Assembly: GCA_015499995.1 (NCBI GenBank)
Contig: JADNRV010000296.1
Location: 1-59,697, forward strand
Source of the DNA: Flammula alnicola
Lineage: Eukaryota; Basidiomycota; Agaricomycetes; Agaricales; Strophariaceae
Direction of reading: 5' to 3'
Length of the DNA: 59,697 bases
The notes under the pieces were generated by a model, which was given only the letters and a program-made list of their open reading frames with translations, did not search any database and had not been told where the DNA came from. Of the stretch, positions 1-9,490 are shown piece by piece (the stretch's first letter is position 1; the number at the start of each line of letters is the position of its first letter). Made by a program: the position numbers and the translations under genes.

Positions 1-555
1 TCCATCGCTGTATTTTATGCATCGGATTGTCTTGATGTGTGTGGCGCATGCATTTTCGACACAGAGGGCTCGCCAGACTACAATCCTGGCATCTCCAGAC
101 TGCGTGAAGATTCTCATTACAGTGTGAACATCTGGAATGTTCAATCGGCAATGCTTCCCGGCTCAGTAGGGCTTCCAACAAATCGTCGATGCGTTCCACA
201 AATTGTATTATGTAGTCCTTTTGGGTCTGATTCACGACATTAATAACATTTGCAGCATGAGATTGATCCATACCCTCACCTTGCGCTGCTTTGGATCGGC
301 AATCGGCTCGGCATCGGGCATGTCGACATCGTTTAGAGTATAATCTACCTCATGGTGCGATGGTCCGGGAGGGGGTGTTTGTGCAGGTTGAGACTCCTCT
401 GGAAGGAGAGCTACTTTCACTTTTGTTGTTTTTTGTTTTCCTGATCGTGTGGTAGTCGTCACTTTCTTAAATGTAACGGCGTCAGCTGCATCGACATCAC
501 CCTCCACCAAAATATTTCTTCGTCTCCTCGGACGCTTGCCTGCTTGAGAGCTCAT
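1..555 (-). CDS. KDZ-superfamily transposase, N-terminal part (runs off the left edge)
   Basis: This is the 5' end of a gene read on the minus strand. Exon 1 is 555-280 (92 codons, ATG at 553-555); it encodes a basic, low-complexity leader. A 53-nt GT-AG intron follows (279-227), and exon 2 (from 226) continues past base 1. Spliced exon 2 reads in phase 0 and contains CSHC, then WRCQDC, LCRKCMRHTH and MHKIQRW. This cysteine/histidine spacing matches the CxC2-like cluster at the N-terminus of fungal KDZ (Kyakuja-Dileera-Zisupton) transposases. The catalytic part lies outside the window. It is transcribed divergently from the gene at 749. The family call is recognition from motif spacing; the domain is seen directly. 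Confidence 0.75.
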
Positions 556-602
556 GGTACCGGAGGAAAGAAGATTTCGGAAAAGATAACCGTCAGAATG
601 TT

Positions 603-657
603 TTTTTGTTATCGCCAGATGATCGGAATTTTTCTTTTGTTATGGACAGATGATCGG
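603..657. repeat. Two iterated motifs in the divergent promoter of the transposon block
   Basis: The roughly 190-bp gap between the two divergent genes contains two copies of a motif of the form TTTTGTTAT-N5-AGATGATCGG, at about 603-626 and 634-657, about 31 bp apart. Position between divergent starts suggests a shared control or transposase-binding site; that is inference. Confidence 0.5.
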
Positions 658-748
658 TCCTCGTGTTTTTATTTTCCATGTGATGATATATAAAGATAGT
701 TTACATTTGGCCGATTGCTTCTTGTCAAAAAAAGACCTCTTTCTTCCC

Positions 749-1877
749 ATGTCAACACCAGCTTTCGATATCCCAGACCGCCCGGATCGCCGCAAAACAT
801 TTTACAGCAGTGAAGAGCGGGCAGTGATTGATGTATATAAAAAGGAGTACCTTGAAGCAACATCGGCCGCTGCACGCAAACACATTGCGCAAACCCAGAT
901 CTTCCCAGATCTATTCAATTATTGGGCTCAGAAAGAGATGGTCGACCCGGATGATACTCAGACCCGGGCAAAGGTATTCATATTCAGCATCGACATATAA
1001 TATATACAGCTCCACTGACAAAAACTGAAAAGGATCTGTCGCGTTGGCTACACAATAATTGGCGTTCTCCTCATTTCTGAGACACAATCCAGCTTCACAA
1101 TTAAGCGAACAGAGGTGGTGTGGAAGACAAGGCAGGAAGAGGTGTGGACAGAGATTGCAAAGCTACTCGGGGTTGAGTCGGCAAACACAAGGACCACGGG
1201 GTGGTTTGAGACTCGTATGGTAGCTGTGCATAACATTATCGGGCGCATGACAGCCGAGGAGAATGCAGAACTTGATGAAGAGGTGGCGAGAATGTCCAAG
1301 GAGGGCCATTCCGAGGAGCACAAGCGACAGTAGGTGCCGAGCCGATGCCGATGCCGAGTGACTGACGAACCATCGGGATACCAGGATTGCTGAAAAACGC
1401 TGGACACGCCGTTTCGATAAAGACGCGAAGAACCATTACCTAGAGATGGGGTTGCTTACCATCTCATTCGTATCACGCATGACTCCTGATGGTCAATTGG
1501 CAGTTGAAGTGTGAGCCGCCCACCTAATGCCGATGCCGCTGCCGATGCACACAAACTAAACATTCAAAAGACATGATCAGATAGCCGATCTCTTAGGCCC
1601 CACCTCCTTTGAGAAGCAGCATGAACGGCAGGTACTGGAGATGAAACGCCTGCTCATGACATATGTGCGGACTGTCCAAGCTACCTTAAATGGCCCCGGC
1701 ACCGTTGGTGGAATTGGAGCAGCACAGCCGACCGCAACACCACAGCTGCAAGTCAATGCCGATGGCTTTCCTCAACTACCATCACCATTCAAAGGTGACT
1801 CATACTCTAAAACACAATTGGAGGAGTTGTTCAGAAATTATCTGTCACACTACTATCGTACGTGTTCATTTCCGCCG

Positions 1878-1908
<31 letters not shown>

Positions 1909-3018
1909 TGTGTTAGATATCGCAACCAAGGGCCGAAGTCGGCATGTGCCGTACAAATCCCTGGCCAGTGACCTATACACTTATATTAAGCCTGAGTACT
2001 TGCCGAACAACTTCAAGCTACTCGAGCCGCGCAACATGAAGCGCAAAGAAATCATAGCATTTTTTGAACACATCGTTCCAGAGAGCTGACTTATGATCAC
2101 CAAAGTCTTTGCTTTTCACAGTGTTAATAGTGGACGGAAAGGGAATCAGGTAGTCCTCAGGGTCGATGCCGATGCCGATGCCGATGCTGACCCCACCCCT
2201 CCACGAGCAAAGCGGAAGAGGAAAGCAAAGAAGGCTGCAACTACCGATCATCCCATCGAATCCACTGCCCCACAGAATGAGGATCCTACAGCCAATGCTG
2301 ACATTGAACCTCAGCCACCAAAGCCTAAGCCTAAGAAGAAAAAGAAAGGCGTGTCAGAGGTTGCCGATCCGCCGCCCATGCCGATGCCGACGCACAACAA
2401 ACTCGCCCGCGGCCGAAACCGAAGCCCAAGACGAAGAATAAAACCAATCAAGCTGTAGACCCACCAGCTGACAAGACAATCCAATCAACAACACAAGATG
2501 CCAATGCGGCAGCAAATGTCGATGACGCAGGTACTGCCGATGCAGACAGACAACCCCGTCCGCGACCGAAGCCGAAGCCGAAAAAGAAATCAAATGCGGT
2601 TAACCAGAGCAATGTGAGTGGGCCATTGGAGCACGACGTGAGTCATCCTTACTGTATGTAATTGACATAGTATGCTGATTGACAAACGTTGCAGGTGCCG
2701 ATATTGAGCGCCAATGTACCACAAATGCCGATCAATCGGCCACTGGAAGACCACGATCCAAATCATACGCAAACACTTCGCAATGAAATCCCAGATGAGC
2801 TCATTGATCCCGTGCTGCACGCAGCATCGGCATTGGCTATTGCCGCTCAGAACACTGCCGATCCGTCAGCCGGGTCGGCGACCACTGGTCCCCAACAATC
2901 ACATGTAAAAGCTACACCAAGGAAACCAGTCAATACTGCTGATGAGCTAGCTCGTATTGAAGCAAGTAAATATGCTGTCACTGGTAAAAGAGAACGAGTG
3001 CGCCGAACGAGAGAATAG
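749..3018 (+). CDS. KDZ-element-associated multi-exon protein with a charged, lysine/proline-rich tail
   Basis: The ATG at 749 opens exon 1 (749-973, 75 codons). Introns supported by reading are 974-1032, 1330-1384, 1511-1570 and 1858-1916. The product contains LFNYWAQKE, DLSRWLHNNWRSP, an LTISFVSRM segment, a VHDQIADLLG segment and a segment ending FFEHIVPES. The order resembles hypothetical proteins I recall next to KDZ transposases in mushrooms; no function is known to me. A frame change near 1075 (T-run after HNNWRSPH) looks like a missing base. Downstream of about 2090 the frame is less certain, but exons encoding DADADAD, KPKPKKKKK and a tail ending near 3018 continue the gene. The last part could instead be a separate or decayed unit. 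Introns 2, 3 and 4 all contain GCCGAT repeats. Confidence 0.5.
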
Positions 3019-3176
3019 TTTGAAGACCCCGATGCCGATGCCGATGCCGATGAAACTTCAGATCACAACGAGAACACCAAACTGTCGTATACTGAATTTT
3101 TGTATATACTGTCAACTATATGTATATACAAACAAGAATCATCTTTACAAAAAAAAACTGTCCAAAAAACGTCACC

Positions 3177-5702
3177 CTATCCATCTATGACCATGTCCAT
3201 GTCCGAGCCACTGTTGCCAGGTGCCGGTCCCGGTGCCGGTGAGAGTCGAGGTGACCTGCGAGGCGGACCTGGAGATGCAACACGCTGTCGACGAGCACGA
3301 GGAGATGGCGATCGTGATACATGACTGTCGACGACCGCAAGGTGCATATTTGCTGGGGCCGAAGGGGCCGACAGTGCTGCAGCACTGGGAGGCGGCGGAC
3401 CAGGTGGTGGGGGTGGTTGCATTGGCGGAGGACCTGGAGGAGGAGGTGGTGGTGATGGAGCTGCACGAGGAGGAGGAGATGGTGGTGGTGATGAGGCGGG
3501 ACCAGGAGGTGGGTGCGGCAGGGGTGACGAGGGACCAGCCGGTCTACCTACTTCTGTCTGTGGCGACTGCGGTGTGGCTGGAATGACCTTCACCTGTGGG
3601 GGGGCCTGATGCGAGCATTGTGGTCGTGCAGTAGCTATTACCGTCGGGGGTTCAACCAGCCTCACTGGATGGGAGCGCGGTGCTGCCGATGCCGACTGTG
3701 GTCCCGACTGGGGTGCCGACTGGGGTGCTGCCGACTCGCCTGCTGCCGACTCAGGTGCCGACTCAGGTGCTGCCGACTCGCGCGCTGCTGCCTCGCGAGC
3801 TGCTAACTCCTCCGCTTCTGCCTCCAGCTCTTCCTCCTCAGCATCCACAGCTTCTACATACTTGCGGAGGGCATCTGGCCTCACCTGGTAGACACGATCC
3901 ATTTGCAGGCCTGCGTACAGGACGACGCTCTGTTGGGTTGTCCTCGGAATTCCGAAGTAGTCCTCCAACCCAATTAGCCGGTCCTCCAGGGTCAGGCGCT
4001 TGACCTCCTTCTCCTCCAACTCTTCTCGAAGCTCCTGAAACTTGACATCCATGCTCAGGCGCTTCTCCTCCTGCTGCTCCAACTCTTCTCAAAGCTCCTC
4101 TCAAAGCTCCTGCCACCTATCGTCCACGATGTCAAACTTGTCCTCGAGGTACACCAATGCCGACTGTACCTTCCCCAGCCAGCCCTTCGTGTCCTCCGGT
4201 TCTGTACTCGCCTTCGCAGCCTGGGCATTGAGCGCTTTCTCCATCCTCGTCAACCTCGCCTCGATTGCCTTCATCCTGTCCTCCATCGCGCGAGTCAGCA
4301 TCGCCGATCGGCATCGGCGCACGAGACGCGTGATCGGCATCGGCTTGCCATGCATTGTAGTCGGCCTCAGTCGCTATCGTGTAAAATTTGTTAGTATGCT
4401 CATTAGTCTGCAGAATAAACACTTACCTTTCCGTTTCCCCTTGTCTTTACGTGGCCCCCGCGTTTGGGCTGACGCCGATCGTCGATGTGGGTGCGGGGCC
4501 GATGTCGCTGCCGACTGCTTCGGCGTACTGACCGCACCTGATGGGCCACTCTCTTCGTCCGTGTCTGTGACCACTTCCTTGCTCTTGGGTTCCTGTGCAC
4601 GCTTGGTGTGCGCGCTTTTTTCTTCGGCCCCGCTGCCGACTTCGCGTCCTGCCGACTTCGGCGCTGCCGACTTCGCGTCGCTGCCGACTTCTCCACTCGC
4701 TCTCCGCCCCACACACACTTCACCTTGTGCCCCCGCAGTTCAGAGGCATGAGGTAATGCCGTGGAGCTGCTTCTCGCATGCCTTATCCAACCGCTGGCAA
4801 CGGTCGCAGCGCGGGTCGTGGTAGGTGCCGGTGCCGATGGGCTTCGCCCTTTCTTCCTCCTCGTCACGGCGCTCGGACTTCTGCATCCTCCTCCTCCACT
4901 TCCTCCTCCTCCTCCTCTCCTCCTGATACTCGTCCGAACTGTCCTCATCCGTTTGCGCTTGCGACTTCGGCTGGCATGACCCGCGGTGGCGTTGAGCCTT
5001 GATCACCCGCGTCTGCCGAGTGGGTCCTGGTTTGGGTTTGGGTGCAGCTGCAGGTGCCGGTGCCGATCGGTCGTCGTCGACATCCATCCTCTCCAAAGAC
5101 CCTAGGCGCCGTATGGGCCGAGGAGCTGTAGCAGGCTGTTGGTGACGGCTAATGGGACGAGGAACTACAGCGGGCTGCTGCTGATGGCTAACCGTCAGGT
5201 TCGCCATCTCCTCAGTCGGTAGTCGCACCCGACCTCCAGTCCGCGCTTCGTTCCTCGCAGCCGATCCAGTAGCTGGGGGTTCCGTCGGCGCCGATCGCCT
5301 GCCGATGCTACAATCGGCGCTTCCCCCTCACAGCTGACCCTGATCCTGATGCCGCCTCCACCGCTTGCTCCTTGTCAAACTTTGCAAGGGCCTTCATTTG
5401 CTGTACCCGGAATTCTTGATCAATTGCTTGCCGGTCTCTGGCCGGCATGTACTTCTTCACAAAGCGGTAGAAAACCGGCCGACATCGAACTCGGCCTTGA
5501 ACTGGCCCGTCTGTAATGTTTTGAAAATTTCACTCTTTTTGTTTGTTAGTGGTATATTCCATGTACTATCTATCGCACTCACTATATCATGTTCGAGTCC
5601 GCGCAAAACTGGCTCGATGTTGTCATCTGCAATGGACTGCCGAATGGCGGCATCGGCAGTGTTGAGGGCAGCGCGCAGTGATTCAATGGTGGTGAAAGGC
5701 AT
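3177..5702 (-). pseudogene. KDZ-element-associated Zn-cluster/coiled-coil protein, disrupted
   Basis: Read from an ATG at 5702, the gene encodes an N-terminal helical region, FYRFVKKYMPARDRQ, a proline-rich linker, an acidic/arginine-rich stretch and a cysteine cluster (CDRCQRLDKACEKQ, then after a frame change KVKCVWGGE). The cluster resembles a fungal binuclear zinc cluster. After an intron near 4370-4425 there is a coiled coil (RMKAIEARLTRMEKALN, LEDKFDIVDDRWQEL), a conserved-looking DYFGIPRTTQ segment and a long Ala/Pro/Ser-rich tail to the stop at 3177. Lesions: a frameshift at about 4750 inside the cysteine cluster, and two in-frame TGA codons (4101-4103 and 4089-4091) in a duplicated ELREELRE-type heptad, both explainable as CGA to TGA. 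A DNA-binding accessory role is inferred only. Confidence 0.55.
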
Positions 5703-5926
5703 TTCGGTGATGCAAAAGAGGTGCGTTGGTGGTTGTGTAGAGAGATCGGCGTCGGCAGGTGTAGTAGCAAGGACGTAGGACGAAGTCGTGTATCGATCAA
5801 CGATGAAAATCGAAAATCAACCATCACGTGATAGTGTACACAGTGCCAAACGTCTTTTTGTCAATTTACCGATGAGATAGTAGAGATCATAGATCTTACC
5901 CTTGCCTCAGTACGACCATCACCACC

Positions 5927-6681
5927 ATGCAGAAACAGAGCAATCAGCGCAAGTTGGCAACGACCATCAGCGATATTCCCGAAGGCTTTACGATCGGCAC
6001 CGGGCCCGACGGCCAACAATACCTGGTACCACAGTACATGGTGCCGGCGTTGGACCACGCCTTTGCATCGTACCAGAGTAAAGCAGATTTGGGGTTTCGA
6101 ATGCACCAGGGGGGGTAAGTGCTCATTTTTGCGCTTACTCTGTCGATCGCCCATGCACAGACTGACGATCAGCATTCGACAGCGATCGGCATCGAGCGAT
6201 CAGCATCAGCCGATCGGCATCGAGCTGATCAGCCATCAGACGATCGGCACTTGATCTGCGCGATGTGCGTTGCATTCCATTTTCTTACAATTCATTTCAG
6301 TCACACAGGCGAAATCGGCCTTTCTGGTCTTCTAGCAGAAGGAAGATCATGTTTCCACCAGACCCAGTAAGGCCGGCATCACTGCTTTGACCGTACATCG
6401 GCTGACTTCCCAACAGCAATTAAGTGACCATGAGCGCCTCACCTTACACGCAGAGGTCCTCGCACTACAAGAAAATTAGGCATTTCCTATAAAGATGCCT
6501 CGCATAGGCTGTATATGGCAGAACTCGAGAAGCTCAAAGTTGCGATGAAACATACAAGGCCTTCAAGAACCTTGACAGTCGCATCGAGACCTCCCTCAAA
6601 ACCCTCCAGGCGCAGTTCGGAGATCCCAAAGCAAACGCGGAGGCTGATGCCGAGGTCATTCCCGATGCCGATGCCGAGTAG
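5927..6681 (+). pseudogene. Small KDZ-element-associated protein, two single-base frameshifts
   Basis: Exons are 5927-6114, 6309-6366 and 6417-6681. The product starts MQKQSNQRKLATTISD, contains QYLVPQYMVPALDHAF, then MFPPDPQLSDHERLTLHAEV, then (after a lesion near 6470) LGISYKDASHRLYMAELEKL, then (after a second lesion near 6543) ETYKAFKNLDSRIETSLKTL and an Asp/Ala tail encoded by GATGCC repeats. The spliced length is 511 nt; adding one base at each lesion gives 513, a multiple of three, which supports two single-base deletions. The SYKDAAHRLYMAE-like motif is familiar to me from proteins beside KDZ transposases. The first intron (6115-6308) is unusually long for this window and full of GATCGGCATCG. 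Confidence 0.55.
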
Positions 6682-7084
6682 TTTATTTTTGTACATTATC
6701 ACCATAGTCCAAAGATTTTGTCCAACCCTTCCATTTGTGCACACCTAAGCTCCACCTTCAATAAATAGCAGTCAGCTGATCCAATTTAGTCATCTCGTCA
6801 GTGCCGACTGAGATTTAGCGCACATCGGCAGTGTTCCCATTTTAGTAAGTATCGGCAAGGCTGATGAAATTCAGCCAACGTTCAGCAGTGCCGATCCAAC
6901 GCAATTACATTGCAATACCGATCTCATTCCAAGCATCCTGAGCACTGTATTGACCACATTTAGTGGACATTATGACTGCCGATCTCATTTTGAGCGCGTC
7001 GGCATTGCCGACCAAACGTTGAGCAGGCATCGGCATTGCCGATGTACGTGTATCAGGCACATCAGACACGCAAATATATAGGGT

Positions 7085-7231
7085 TCCAGCGAATTCGCTG
7101 GATCACATTATACGGTACACTGTACTACCTATTATGGACAGTACATTATTCACTGGTTCAGCGAATTGCTGAACCCATATCACACGGCACACTGTATACG
7201 TTCGCTGTACCATATTATATGGTACACTGTA
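7085..7231. repeat. Cluster of perfect palindromes at the end of the hexamer-rich block
   Basis: Three palindromes lie within about 140 bp: an 18-bp perfect palindrome centred on GCGAATTCGC (7085-7102), one with 8-bp arms and a 5-nt centre, GGTTCAGC/GCTGAACC (7155-7175), and one with 9-bp arms around a single T, GTACCATAT/ATATGGTAC (7207-7225). The motif GGYACACTGTA occurs three times (7114, 7187, 7221). No gene is seen from 6682 to about 7890. This may be the subterminal region of the left element; that is inference. Confidence 0.65.
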
Positions 7232-7890
7232 ACATGCCTACCTGGTCTCGGAGGCGAGTCCATTCAAGCTGTCATGATGTCGAACCCGAGACTGATATCT
7301 CCGTCGTTTCAGTAGATATGCCAATAGTTTCGTATACAATGTGCCTTCGTTTCTATGTGTCTTGTATTAATATACTACTCGATTAATTGATCAGAGCAAG
7401 TGAGCAGACAGGAATTTCCCATGCTTCGCTTCTCTTCAAATGGTTATGATCCTCGGTACGGTCGCATTACTTGTCGTCTCTGGCCAGGACAAAAGCAGAA
7501 AAAGCGAAACAACTGGGGTAGGCTTGACTCTGAAAATATCTGATGCATTGGTTCCTCGCCGTTTAAGTGCAGTATGCAGCGTCGAATTATCTGAACACAC
7601 AAATTATCAATCCGCGAGCGATCCGCGAGGCCGAATGGCCGAATGTGGGTGAGTTGCTTATGTCATCGGGCATCGGCAGGCTTCTCATCGTCGGGAGCAA
7701 TTCTACAACACTGTCCTCGACTACTTACCTGGATATTCACCTGGGTCATATTCGTAATCTCGCAGGCTATTTTCTTAGTCAAACACCGAGTTCGATTTGT
7801 GGCCTACACGCGTCGAGGACGCGTAATGCTGTACTGCTGGGCGCTGGCCCACATTCAAAATGTCTTTCTCGTGCTCGACGTATACATACG

Positions 7891-7897
7891 TATAAAA
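7891..7897 (+). promoter_or_regulatory. TATA box of the short-chain dehydrogenase gene
   Basis: TATAAAA lies 83 nt upstream of the ATG at 7980 and is followed by a CT-rich leader, the usual arrangement in highly expressed basidiomycete genes. Confidence 0.6.
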
Positions 7898-7979
7898 GGA
7901 TCCAGGCTATTCGCTATAACTCCACAACTTCATCCTCTTCACTCACTTCTCAACTCATCTCAACTCTCAAGACTTCAAT

Positions 7980-8964
7980 ATGCCTTCCTGGTTGATCACT
8001 GGTGCTAACAGGGGTATTGGTTTCTCCACTGTCGAGAACCTGGTGAGTACACACAACATGACTCTTTGTGCTGGGGATACTGACTGGATATACCCATGCT
8101 ACAGCTCAAGAACGACACCAACTTCGTCATTGCCACCGCCCGCAATGTGAACACCCCCGAGATTCAAGCTTTGGCTGCTAAGAACCCCAAGAGTCTCAAG
8201 CTCGTCGAGCTCGACGTCACCAGCCAGGCCAGCGTTGACAAGGCTGTCGAGGCAGCCACCGCTCTCCTTCCCAACGGTCTTGACTACCTCGTCAACAACG
8301 CTGGAAAGAACCCCCAACCTACTACCCGCTTCGAGGACTTGTAAGTCATCCATCTTACTTTTGTCGTGTATATAGACGACTGACGCGCGTACTATCTATC
8401 TATCCAGAAACCTTGATGAATTTGCCGATGAGGTGACATTCAGCACTGTTGCACCCCTCCGCGTCTCCCGTTCCTTCCTCCCTCTCGTGAAGAAGTCCGA
8501 ATTGAAGAGGATCATCTTCATCTCCTCCGTCCTCGCTTCCTCCCAGATCACCTTCTTGATGGCTGGCCAATTCAACGCCTACTCCGTCGCCAAGGCCGCT
8601 CTTAACATGCAAGTTCTCTCCGTTATCCTAGAGTGACAATCTCAACTTAATCGTCTAACAAAGGCTCGCGCACAAATGGGCTGCTACCCTCAAGTACGAG
8701 GGTGTCACCACCGCCGCTATCCACCCCGGTAAGCACTGCCTTGTATATTTCATCGAAAATTTCCATTCATACATGACGTTTTCAGGCTGGTCCCAGACTC
8801 AGCTCGGTGAGGGTATCAACGAGTGGATGGCCAAATACGCACCCCAAGTCCCCCATTTCCCTCCTGAGGCAGCCGCCGACAACGTTATCAAGATCTCCGA
8901 GGCCCTCACTCTCGAGAAGACTGGCGCCTTCTGGCACTTCGATGGCACCAACCTCCCCTGGTAA
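7980..8964 (+). CDS. Short-chain dehydrogenase/reductase (classical SDR, NAD(P)-dependent)
   Basis: Five exons (7980-8042, 8105-8340, 8408-8608, 8664-8728, 8786-8964) join to 744 nt, a 247-residue protein of normal SDR length. The cofactor-binding motif TGANRGIG lies at residues 7-14, followed by NNAG and the catalytic YSVAK with an upstream Ser (ISSV). The C-terminus contains HPGWSQTQLGE, typical of the PG motif after strand 6. Family knowledge predicts NAD(P)-dependent oxidation or reduction of a carbonyl/hydroxyl compound in the cytosol; the substrate cannot be read from sequence. The third intron (8609-8663) begins GCAAGT, a GC-AG intron needed to keep the frame (NML-AHKW). It lies 526 bp upstream of an alcohol oxidase-like gene in the same orientation. 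Confidence 0.9.
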
Positions 8965-9490
8965 ATGTGTAATAGTCGCCGACCGTATATGTATGTAATG
9001 TCAAGCGCGCAGTCGATTTTAATATATAAAATCTAATCGTTTCTTTATTTGCATGACTCTACGTAGCGTCTAAGTATTGGGTATCATATAGACGCTGGTA
9101 ATAGATATGTTTCAACCCATCTCAAGATGTCTGGGGCTCGCGACAGAAACCGGCATGTCAATTGAGCCGATGTGGTTGCGATGTGTGTGTTATAAGCGAC
9201 CGATAACACGGACAGGAGGAAGCCAATCAGTGCAATAACAGGCCCAACACCCTGTACAGTCAAGCCTGTGAATCAGTGACCTATTGAAGATGTCATGGGG
9301 TCCATTTTACGACGATCATTTGATTTTCTACCAACGTGACGAGATAATGTGATACGATTACCAGGAAGTGCGGAACAGCGGGGGCGCTCAAACCAAAGCA
9401 TTGACGAGGCCGATAAACACCTACATTCGTATCCACAATCATGATAATCCAAAATCATTCCCATCAACTCATTCAATACGCAAGCACAAA
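8965..9490. other. Intergenic stretch, no gene seen
   Basis: AT-rich 3' region of the dehydrogenase gene followed by the promoter of the GMC oxidase gene. No conserved ORF, repeat or RNA gene was recognised. Confidence 0.6.

Larger units (their letters stand above)
290..7045. repeat. Dispersed GCCGAT/ATCGGC hexamer repeats over the whole transposon block
   Basis: By hand count there are about fifty copies of GCCGAT or its complement between about 290 and 7045, against three or four expected by chance. Local tandem runs sit at 1339-1352, 1877-1908 (a GCCGATT heptamer version), 2164-2186, 3029-3050, 4303-4342, 6180-6250 and 6660-6677. Many runs lie in introns; others encode DADADA. The density drops sharply after about 7045. 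Confidence 0.8.

Noticed and set aside
3221..4003. Long plus-strand frames opposite the Zn-cluster/coiled-coil gene
   Set aside because: They are shadows of the Ala/Pro-rich minus-strand exon and have no start context or motif.
1..7250. TET/JBP dioxygenase, reported elsewhere near fungal KDZ elements
   Set aside because: No HxD...H 2-oxoglutarate/iron motif or matching fold was seen in any frame of the block.
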